This document shows positions 7,956-12,980 of a stretch of 15,470 nt of DNA, piece after piece. Position 1 is the first letter of the stretch; the number at the start of each line of letters is the position of its first letter. The stretch is from a bacterium (GTDB taxonomy: Bacteria; Patescibacteriota; Minisyncoccia; Phycocordibacterales; SBAW01): contig JAKALC010000006.1 of assembly GCA_021813335.1 (NCBI GenBank), positions 1 to 15,470 on the forward strand, in the 5' to 3' direction. The position numbers and the translations under genes were made by a program. The notes under the pieces are model-generated. The model saw only the letters and a program-made list of their open reading frames with translations, had not been told where the DNA came from and did no database searches.

Positions 7956-8348
7956 ATGGACCTTATAGAAAATACACTCACGTTTCTGGAACAAAATCGG
8001 CCGTCGAAAGGATGGAAAGAGAATCTCGACGAACATCTCCCAGCCACTGGAGCAGTCACTATAGACGTACCGCTCATTCGGATCGTCGACGAGAAGAAAG
8101 AGGAAATTCTCGTGCTCAAAGCAAATGAGATCTGCACCGACGAACAACTTCGGAAATTCAATTTCTTTCCCCCGGACGGTATGTGGGTCAAATGGGGCGA
8201 GCTCGCAGTACGAATCAGCGGGAGCATTCTTCCTGGGCTCATCAAGGAAGGACTAACAGCGCGTGGACTATATGAGGTCCCGGCGAGCTGGCGAATCGAG
8301 TTCTACTGGCTGCGCGAAGAAAAGAACATCGTTGGCGAGTTCAGGTAA
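7956..8348 (+). CDS. Hypothetical protein (130 aa)
   Basis: The start at 7956 is chosen because GGAGG at 7946-7950 is well spaced; the frame also has a TTG at 7917, which would begin before that Shine-Dalgarno. The product is acidic and soluble, with alternating hydrophobic strands: AVTIDVPLIRIVDEKKEEILVLKANEI, then DGMWVKWGELAVRISGSILPGLIKEGL and SWRIEFYWLREEKNIVGEF. There is no signal peptide, membrane segment or catalytic motif that can be named. A weak promoter may lie at about 7888-7917, and a terminator follows at 8359-8395. It is transcribed in the same direction as the ribosomal genes but as a separate unit. Confidence 0.75.
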   Translation: MDLIENTLTFLEQNRPSKGWKENLDEHLPATGAVTIDVPLIRIVDEKKEEILVLKANEICTDEQLRKFNFFPPDGMWVKWGELAVRISGSILPGLIKEGLTARGLYEVPASWRIEFYWLREEKNIVGEFR

Positions 8349-8358
8349 TGTTCGGAAT

Positions 8359-8395
8359 GGCCGCAAGTTGGACACTCGCGGCCTTGCTGTTTCTT
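8359..8395 (+). terminator. Intrinsic terminator after the 130-aa gene
   Basis: GGCCGC pairs with GCGGCC across a 13-nt loop, followed by TTGCTGTTTCTT. Its tail runs into the -35 box of the S10 promoter. Confidence 0.65.
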
Positions 8396-8422
8396 GCATC
8401 TTTTGGAGGGGTAGGGTAGAGT
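8394..8422 (+). promoter_or_regulatory. Promoter of the rplC-rplD-rplW-rplB block
   Basis: TTGCAT (8394-8399), a 17-bp spacer and TAGAGT (8417-8422), then GCCC. It repeats the form of the tuf promoter at 5810-5838. Start of transcription near 8429 gives rplC a leader of about 270 nt, which explains why 8349-8699 has no gene. Confidence 0.7.
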
Positions 8423-8436
8423 GCCCGTGTCGCTAT

Positions 8437-8499
8437 GTCCCTCGGGGGACCTCCAGCAAATCGCGCGACGCGGTTGCTGTCGCGCGATTTGCGTTCTTC
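8437..8499 (+). promoter_or_regulatory. Leader hairpins with a terminator-like stem (possible attenuator)
   Basis: Two hairpins lie within ~70 nt of the predicted transcription start. The first is GTCCC, loop TCGG, GGGAC (8437-8450). The second is a perfect 14-bp stem, GCAAATCGCGCGAC with GTCGCGCGATTTGC (8456-8469 and 8479-8492), followed by GTTCTT. The second looks like an intrinsic terminator inside the S10-block leader, ahead of rplC. It would fit attenuation of the operon. Read alone, the interval could also be a short terminated RNA. Confidence 0.6.
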
Positions 8500-8506
8500 C
8501 AATGAC

Positions 8507-8656
8507 CCCAGCCGCATATTCGCGCAAATGAATGGCGGATGTGATAACCGGGGACCTATAGTTCGTCGGCGAGCGGCAAGACGCTTCGCGCAAAACGGGA
8601 TGGCCTATTCGGCCCCGCGTCTTGCGAGATAATCTTGTGGCGAATATGCAGCGGGG
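8507..8656 (+). ncRNA. Structured leader RNA, copy A (upstream of rplC)
   Basis: The outer stem GCATATTCGC/GCGAATATGC (8514-8523 with 8640-8649) is perfect and continues outward with mismatches to 8507/8656. Inside are a 52-nt 5' strand, a perfect 9-bp stem GCAAGACGC/GCGTCTTGC (8576-8584 with 8617-8625), a 32-nt apical region containing GGGATGGCCTATTCG (8597-8611) and a 14-nt 3' strand. Every segment length is within one nucleotide of copy B before rplB, except for the mismatches in the outer stem. It lies within the S10-block leader and ends just before the rplC start hairpin. Function is inferred: ribosomal-protein leader. Confidence 0.7.
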
Positions 8657-8661
8657 TTCAT

Positions 8662-8698
8662 GATTTTCTACCGCTCGCATTCGCTCGCGAAGAAAATC
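8662..8698 (+). promoter_or_regulatory. Start-codon hairpin of rplC
   Basis: GATTTTCT (8662-8669) pairs perfectly with AGAAAATC (8691-8698), and the ATG follows after one T. The 21-nt loop carries CTCG at 8674 and 8684. The loop segment CCGCTCGC (8671-8678) is complementary to GCGAGCGG (8569-8576) in copy A, a possible pseudoknot. A stem this close to the ATG would hinder initiation. The rplB hairpin at 10605-10642 has the same form. Confidence 0.7.
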
Positions 8699-8699
8699 T

Positions 8700-9314
8700 A
8701 TGAAATTCATCCTCGCAAAGAAAGAAGGAATGACCCGCGTCTTTACGGAGGACGGTCGCGCGCGCGCGGCGACCGTCCTTTCCGCCGGCCCCGTCACGGT
8801 GACGCAGGTGAAGACCGCCGACGGCAAGGACACGTACTCGGCCGTGCAGGTCGGCTTCGGCACGCGCAAGAACAAGAACGTCGGCAAAGCCGTTCTCGGT
8901 CACACGAAGGGCAAGGGCTACGAGGCGATCCGCGAATTCCGCGATGCGGATGCAGCGGAAGTCGGCGGCACGATCGACGCGTCCGCGTTTTCCGTCGGCG
9001 ACACGGTGCGCGTCTCGGGCGTCACGAAGGGCAAGGGCTTCGCCGGCGTCGTGAAGCGCCACGGATTCCACGGCGGCCGCCGCACCCACGGCCAGAAGCA
9101 CTCCGAGCGCGAGCCGGGCGCCATCGGCGGTTCGGGCGGCCGCGCCGGCGGCCGCGTCGCGAAGGGCATCCGGATGGCCGGCCGGATGGGCGCCGACCGC
9201 GTGACGGTGAAAAACCTCACGGTCCTCGCGGTGGACGCGGAGGCCGGGAAGATCGTCGTCTCGGGCGCGGTGCCGGGTCCGCGCGGCGCGCTCCTCGAAG
9301 TCGTGTCCGATTAA
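8700..9314 (+). CDS. rplC: 50S ribosomal protein L3
   Basis: L3 is an early-assembly protein whose long loop reaches the peptidyl transferase centre. The 204-residue product shows MKFILAKKEGMTRVF at the start, VTKGKGFAGVVKRHGFHGGRRTHGQKHSEREPGAIG in the middle and RMAGRMGADRVTVKNL after it. The loop that reads GSIGQNQTPGKVFKG in E. coli is here glycine-rich and about two residues longer (GAIG, then GSGGRAGGRVAKG). The ATG follows the start hairpin by one base and has no Shine-Dalgarno. It is the first gene of the block, 10 nt before rplD. Confidence 0.98.
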   Translation: MKFILAKKEGMTRVFTEDGRARAATVLSAGPVTVTQVKTADGKDTYSAVQVGFGTRKNKNVGKAVLGHTKGKGYEAIREFRDADAAEVGGTIDASAFSVGDTVRVSGVTKGKGFAGVVKRHGFHGGRRTHGQKHSEREPGAIGGSGGRAGGRVAKGIRMAGRMGADRVTVKNLTVLAVDAEAGKIVVSGAVPGPRGALLEVVSD

Positions 9315-9324
9315 TTTGCATACT

Positions 9325-10053
9325 ATGGCTACCGCACCGAAAACGACGAAGAAAAAAGAAACGCGCGCGCCGGAATCGGCCGCAAGCGAAGCGCCGGTGT
9401 ATTCGATGGACGGGAAGAAAGCCGGCTCGATCGCGCTCCCGGGATCCGTGTTCAACGCGCCGTGGCGGTCCGACCTCGTGCACCAGGTGACGACGGCGCT
9501 CGCGGCGAACCGCCGCCAGAACCGCGCGCATACGAAAGACCGCGCCGAGGTCGCGGGCGGCGGCAGGAAGCCGTGGAAGCAGAAGGGAACGGGCCAAGCG
9601 CGCCACGGCTCGACGCGCTCGCCCCTCTGGCGCCACGGCGGCGTGACCTTCGGTCCGCGCGCGGAGCGCGACTACAGCGAAAAGACGAGCCGGAAAATGC
9701 GCGCCGGAGCGCTCGCGTCCGTCCTCTCGCGGAAAGCGCGGGACGGCGAGCTCATCCTCGTCGACAAGCTCGCCTTCGCCGCGCCGAAGACCTCGGCGGC
9801 GAAGGCCTTCCTCGCCGCGCTCGCCGAGGGCGCGGGCGCGCCGCCGCTTGCGGCGAAAAAGAGCAATGCCGCGCTCATCGCGCTCGCGTCCTATGACGCG
9901 AACGCGGTGAAGAGTTTCCGCAACCTCGGCAGCGTCGCGACGGAAGAGGTCCGCAATTTGAACCCGCTTGCCGTACTCACGCATCGGTACCTCATCATCG
10001 CGCAGCCGGAAGCGGCTTTCGCGGCGCTTGCGGGGCGCGTAACGAAAAAATAA
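9325..10053 (+). CDS. rplD: 50S ribosomal protein L4
   Basis: L4 lines the exit tunnel; in E. coli it also represses its own S10 operon through the leader RNA. The 242-residue product has the universal segment RQNRAHTKDRAEVAGGGRKPWKQKGTGQARHGSTRSPLWRHGGVTFGPRAERDY and a family-typical C-terminal half ending in a conserved Rossmann-like region (LNPLAVLTHRYLIIAQPEA). The ATG at 9325 is preferred to the TTG at 9316. The first ~25 residues form a Lys/Ala/Glu-rich extension. No Shine-Dalgarno. The stop is 2 nt before rplW. Confidence 0.97.
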   Translation: MATAPKTTKKKETRAPESAASEAPVYSMDGKKAGSIALPGSVFNAPWRSDLVHQVTTALAANRRQNRAHTKDRAEVAGGGRKPWKQKGTGQARHGSTRSPLWRHGGVTFGPRAERDYSEKTSRKMRAGALASVLSRKARDGELILVDKLAFAAPKTSAAKAFLAALAEGAGAPPLAAKKSNAALIALASYDANAVKSFRNLGSVATEEVRNLNPLAVLTHRYLIIAQPEAAFAALAGRVTKK

Positions 10054-10055
10054 CC

Positions 10056-10421
10056 ATGGCACTCTTCGGCGACACCAAGAAGAAGGAAGCATCCGCAAAG
10101 CGGCATACCGGACGCGCCCGCGCGGCGAAACCGGCGCACGGGACGGCGCACGACGTCATCCGCGCGCCGTGGTTCTCCGAGAAAGCCCTTCTCGCGACCG
10201 AAAGGGGCGTGTACGCCTTCGTCGTGTCCGCGCGCGCGACGAAAGCCGACATCGCCGGCGCCGTCAAGGAAATATACGGCGTCGCGCCGCGGAAGATCCG
10301 CATCGTGAACCTGCCGGGCAAAGCGAAAGCGCTGCGCTCCGGGCGCGGCGCGGGCCGCCGGAGCGCGCGGTGCAAGGCCTACGTGTATCTCGCCGCGGGC
10401 GACAGCATCCAGTTCGTTTAG
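10056..10421 (+). CDS. rplW: 50S ribosomal protein L23
   Basis: L23 sits at the tunnel exit and is the docking site for trigger factor and the signal recognition particle. The 121-residue protein shows the family layout after a basic N-terminal extension of ~30 residues (DTKKKEASAKRHTGRARAAKPA): IRAPWFSEKALLATERGVYAFVVSARATKADIAGAVKEIYGV, then PRKIRIVNLPGKAK and the closing strand KAYVYLAAGDSIQF. The ATG is 2 nt after the rplD stop. A 222-nt gap with a structured RNA separates it from rplB, which is unusual, since rplW and rplB are normally nearly contiguous. Confidence 0.96.
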   Translation: MALFGDTKKKEASAKRHTGRARAAKPAHGTAHDVIRAPWFSEKALLATERGVYAFVVSARATKADIAGAVKEIYGVAPRKIRIVNLPGKAKALRSGRGAGRRSARCKAYVYLAAGDSIQFV

Positions 10422-10454
10422 AAAAATAAGGAGCAGAGCGACTATATTTTTCAA

Positions 10455-10603
10455 ACCGAGCACCACTTTTGCAGAACACCATGGAACACAATCAAAATCA
10501 TCACGGATATATTGGCCAGGCCTCGGCGACCCTGACCCGAATAGGGTCGGGCTATTCGCTCGCGGGTCGCCGGGACGATTCTTCCGCAAAAGTGGTGCTC
10601 GGT
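10455..10603 (+). ncRNA. Structured leader RNA, copy B (upstream of rplB)
   Basis: ACCGAGCACCACTTTTGC (10455-10472) pairs perfectly over 18 bp with 10586-10603. Within are a 51-nt 5' strand, a 9-bp stem CGGCGACCC/GGGTCGCCG (10524-10532 with 10564-10572), a 31-nt apical region with GGGTCGGGCTATTCG (10544-10558) and a 13-nt 3' strand. The apical region can also pair internally as CGAATAG with CTATTCG, or GACCC with GGGTC. The architecture equals copy A while the stems differ in sequence, which argues for a selected RNA structure over a copied DNA repeat. Confidence 0.75.
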
Positions 10604-10604
10604 G

Positions 10605-10642
10605 AGGTTTTTCTAAACTCGCTGACTCGTTAACAAAAACCT
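10605..10642 (+). promoter_or_regulatory. Start-codon hairpin of rplB
   Basis: AGGTTTTT (10605-10612) pairs perfectly with AAAAACCT (10635-10642); a single T separates the stem from the ATG. The 22-nt loop carries CTCG at 10618 and 10626. Stem length, loop length, twin CTCG boxes and distance to the ATG all match the rplC hairpin at 8662-8698. Confidence 0.7.
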
Positions 10643-10643
10643 T

Positions 10644-11492
10644 ATGAAATCCTATCGCCCCACCACCAAAAGCCGCCGCTTTATGACGACGCTGCCGTAC
10701 CGGGAACTCCTCTCGGGCGAAAGGCCGCACAAAGCTCTCCTTAAGAAGAAGAAGCGCCGGGGCGGAAGGAACGCCTTCGGCCGCATTACGACCCGCCATC
10801 AGGGCGGCGGCGCGAAGCGCCGCCTGCGCGACGTCGATTTCTCGTACGACAAGAAGAATATCCCGGCGCGCATCGAAACGGTCGAGTACGACCCGTTCCG
10901 GAGCGCCTTCATCGGCCGGGCGCTCTACAGGGACGGGGAGCGCCGCTACGTCATCCTGCCGAAGGAGGTGAAGGCCGGCAGTTCCTTCATCGTGGCGGAG
11001 GACGCGCCGCTTGTTCCGGGCAACCGCCTCCCCCTTCGCAAGATCCCGGTCGGTACGTTCGTGTACAACGTGGAATTGCGACCCGGCGCGGGCGCCGTGC
11101 TCGTACGGAGCGCCGGCAATTTCGCCGAAGTGGTCGCGCACGACGGCGGGTACGCTCAGGTGAAGCTCCCGTCGACGGAAATCCGCAAGGTGTCCGACCT
11201 CGCGTGGGCGTCGGTCGGCGAGGTCGGCAACGAGGAGTACAACCTCGTCGTCCTCGGCAAGGCCGGCCGCTCGCGCTGGCTCGGCATCCGCCCGACGGTG
11301 CGCGGTTCGGCGATGAATCCGGTGGATCATCCGCACGGCGGCGGCGAAGGCAAGCAGGGACGGGGACTGCGCCGCGCGAAATCGCTCTGGGGCAAGCCGA
11401 CCGGCAAGGGACAGAAGACGCGCACGCCGAAGAAATACTCGAACGTCTTCATCATCAGCCGCAGAAAAGTGGGAAAGAAACGGAAAGGATAG
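10644..11492 (+). CDS. rplB: 50S ribosomal protein L2
   Basis: L2 is a primary 23S-binding protein needed for subunit association and peptidyl transfer. The 282-residue product contains KSYRPTTKSRRF, NAFGRITTRHQGGGAKRRLRDVDF, the SH3-like domain (VEYDPFRSAFIGRALYRDGERRYVILP) and the hallmark MNPVDHPHGGGEGKQGRG with its conserved active-region histidine. The ATG follows the start hairpin by one base and has no Shine-Dalgarno. It is normally followed by rpsS-rplV-rpsC; here a terminator and a convergent gene follow, so the operon is split at this point. Confidence 0.99.
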   Translation: MKSYRPTTKSRRFMTTLPYRELLSGERPHKALLKKKKRRGGRNAFGRITTRHQGGGAKRRLRDVDFSYDKKNIPARIETVEYDPFRSAFIGRALYRDGERRYVILPKEVKAGSSFIVAEDAPLVPGNRLPLRKIPVGTFVYNVELRPGAGAVLVRSAGNFAEVVAHDGGYAQVKLPSTEIRKVSDLAWASVGEVGNEEYNLVVLGKAGRSRWLGIRPTVRGSAMNPVDHPHGGGEGKQGRGLRRAKSLWGKPTGKGQKTRTPKKYSNVFIISRRKVGKKRKG

Positions 11493-11500
11493 CGCGACAG

Positions 11501-11546
11501 AGCGCAAAGGCAACGGCCCCGATCTCAGGGCCGTTGCTTTTGCGCT
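11501..11546. terminator. Bidirectional terminator between rplB and the convergent gene
   Basis: A 19-bp stem with one G-T pair (11501-11519 with 11528-11546) closes an 8-nt loop. The stem has a GC-rich core (CAACGGCCC with GGGCCGTTG) and T/A-rich flanks (CTTTTGCG on one side, GCGCAAAG on the other). The right arm overlaps the last two bases of the minus-strand gene's stop codon. Confidence 0.9.
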
Positions 11547-12327
11547 ATCGGTATTCCGGCTTCAGAATTCTTGAAAGGTCCGCAAGGGGAACGGGGAGCG
11601 TCTGCGGCCCTGCGGCGTACGGCGCGACGGCGTAGGGGGCGAAGAGGATGTCCAGGTTGCCGTTATCCAGGAAAAAGTTCTCGAAGTTCTTCGCGTCCGG
11701 CGCCGTGCCGTTGTCGAGCATCTGCGCGTCCGCGCCGTCGCCGATGATGGCGGGAAGCTTTGCGCGGGCAAGCGAGGAAAGAGTGCCGAGGTAGTCGGCG
11801 CCCGGGATGAAGAGGTCGGCGAGCGCGAGCGGGGCGCCCGTGGACGAATCGAACGTGAACGTATGGAAAAAGGTGTTGCCGTGCGCTCCGCCCGTATCCT
11901 CGTAGACGGTGAAAATATAGGACACCGTGCGCGCGGAGGAGGACATCAGGTACACGATCTGGAGCGTCTCCGCGCGCCCCCCGTCGAACCCCCTCATTTT
12001 TACGTCCTCGGGCGTGAGGTGCGCGAAATTTCCATCGGTCTTGAATCGGTCGATGGTACTCGCGACAAAGTCGCGCATCGATGAAACGGCGGCGGCGTCC
12101 GCGCGCGCGCCGGCGTTCTCCGCGAGCGGCGTCGAGGTTGCGTAATTTGCCGCGATATCGTAGTACGGCGCGTGCTCCGTGTAGACGCCCGGGGGAAGGG
12201 AAGCGCCCGCGCCGGCGACGATGCCGGACTCGGGCGCCGGCGCGCTCGCCGGGTGGGAAAGGGCATACAGTATGACGCCCGCGAGGAGGACGATGCCCGT
12301 GCCGATGGTAAGGAAGCTCTTCTTCAC
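11545..12327 (-). CDS. Membrane-anchored DUF3298/RsiV-like protein
   Basis: The 260-residue product starts with a signal anchor (KKSFLTIGTGIVLLAGVILYAL, residues ~2-23), then a Pro/Ala-rich linker and an extracytoplasmic domain. The C-terminal part, YIFTVYEDTGGAHGNTFFHTFTFDSSTGAPLALADLF...NFFLDNGNLDILFAPYAVAPYAAGPQTLPVPLADL, matches the DUF3298 fold found in anti-sigma factor RsiV and in PdaC-type envelope proteins. No sigma factor is adjacent and no cytoplasmic anti-sigma domain precedes the anchor, so a lysozyme- or glycan-binding surface protein is the cautious reading. The GTG start at 12327 follows a -10 box by 7 nt. Convergent with rplB. Confidence 0.75.
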   Translation of the reverse strand: MKKSFLTIGTGIVLLAGVILYALSHPASAPAPESGIVAGAGASLPPGVYTEHAPYYDIAANYATSTPLAENAGARADAAAVSSMRDFVASTIDRFKTDGNFAHLTPEDVKMRGFDGGRAETLQIVYLMSSSARTVSYIFTVYEDTGGAHGNTFFHTFTFDSSTGAPLALADLFIPGADYLGTLSSLARAKLPAIIGDGADAQMLDNGTAPDAKNFENFFLDNGNLDILFAPYAVAPYAAGPQTLPVPLADLSRILKPEYR

Positions 12328-12334
12328 GGGATAC

Positions 12335-12363
12335 AGTGTATCAAAGGCGCCGGTAATTGTTCA
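12335..12363 (-). promoter_or_regulatory. Promoter of the DUF3298 gene, -35 inside the IS end
   Basis: Read on the minus strand: TGAACA (12363-12358), a 17-bp spacer, then TACACT (12340-12335) preceded by TG-A as an extended -10. The -35 hexamer is made by the terminal bases of the IS element. The GTG start lies 7 nt after the -10, so the message is predicted to be leaderless. Confidence 0.55.
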
Positions 12364-12603
12364 GTGAACACCTAAGGGTGACGATTCTGCCCATTGTCGA
12401 TACTTCTCCATTGGCGTCAAGCCGTCGGTGTATTTCCCCAGATGCGGCCGTTCGTTGTTGAACCAGCGCTGGTATTCGTCGAACGTCCAGAGCTTCTCCG
12501 GCATACGATGGAATTCGTCGTCGTTGGAGCGATGCGTGCGCTCGACCGCTCCGTTCCATCGGGGCGAGCGCTTTCGGACATCTTGACTGACAGTGTCAGT
12601 CAA
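12361..12603 (-). pseudogene. IS481-type transposase, C-terminal fragment
   Basis: The frame reads RSPRWNGAVERTHRSNDDEFHRM and then TFDEYQRWFNNERPHLGKYTDGLTPMEKYRQW. This is the end of a DDE integrase core: the WNG-x-x-E motif carries the catalytic glutamate, and NNERPH is family-typical. The two catalytic aspartates are absent, being in the deleted middle. The frame differs from that of the N-terminal fragment, so no intact fusion can be made. Confidence 0.85.
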
Positions 12604-12838
12604 GATCCTCAGCTTCGACGAACGCGATGACGGCGGGAGTGAGTTTCAGCGCGGGTTGCGCGCGGGGCGGGATACGCTCCCGGCTTCCGCGATCCTTGCG
12701 GCGCCACTTGTACAGCGTCTTCTTCGAGATCGCATGCTCCCTGCACACCCGTGCCGCCGTCCACCCGGCCTTCTCGAGCAGAAAGTACCACTTCTGCCTG
12801 ACCCGCGCCGGATACGCGGGTTCGTGCTGTTTCTTCAT
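12596..12838 (-). pseudogene. IS481-type transposase, N-terminal helix-turn-helix fragment
   Basis: From the ATG at 12838 the product reads KKQHEPAYPARVRQKWYFLLEKAGWTAARVCREHAISKKTLYKWRRKDR, a helix-turn-helix typical of the DNA-binding head of IS3/IS481 transposases. It then reads LKLTPAVIAFVEAED and stops at 12596. The normal continuation into the integrase core is lost at a 27-bp palindrome (12580-12606). Confidence 0.85.
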
Positions 12839-12929
12839 ACGAGAGCAGTTAACACCTGTCACCCCAAGGCGACTAATTCGTCACCCCAAGGTGTTCACTG
12901 CACAGACCTTAAAACGGCCTCTGTGGATT

Positions 12930-12961
12930 GGCTGATAGCAACCACTTGCAGGATATCAGCC
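12930..12961 (-). terminator. Hairpin downstream of the RnfD-reductase gene
   Basis: GGCTGATA and TATCAGCC (8 bp, perfect) enclose an inner GCAA/TTGC pairing. It lies about 20 nt after the stop codon on the minus strand. The T tract is weak (GTTTTAAGG, 19 nt further), so it may stabilise the 3' end instead of terminating. Confidence 0.4.
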
Positions 12962-12980
12962 GAAGGAATCAATTTCGTGC

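Larger units (their letters stand above)
12358..12904 (-). mobile_element. IS481-like insertion element, internally deleted (547 bp)
   Basis: Inverted repeats of about 27 bp bound the element (12358-12384 and 12878-12904). They read TGTTCAGTGAACACCT on the left and TGTGCAGTGAACACCT on the right, then GGGTGACGA in both. Inside the right end a subterminal direct repeat GTCACCCCAAGG occurs at 12858 and 12880. The transposase is present only as its two ends, on the minus strand; about 500 bp of a usual ~1.05-kb element are missing. No target-site duplication is visible beside the repeats. It lies between the DUF3298 gene and the electron-transfer cluster and cannot transpose without help. Confidence 0.85.

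Noticed and set aside
8058..8081. Possible rpsJ tail copy (AVTIDV against GVTIDV) inside the 130-aa gene
   Set aside because: Only about six residues match, in the middle of a longer frame and with no stop; unlike the fusA and rpsG tails it is best explained by chance.
8435..8632. 65-codon frame in the S10 leader
   Set aside because: Arg-rich product, no Shine-Dalgarno, and it crosses a 14-bp terminator-like stem; the conserved structure explains this stretch.
10481..10633. 51-codon frame starting inside leader RNA copy B
   Set aside because: It runs through both arms of an 18-bp stem and the start hairpin, has no Shine-Dalgarno, and structure explains the sequence better. A leader peptide cannot be excluded.
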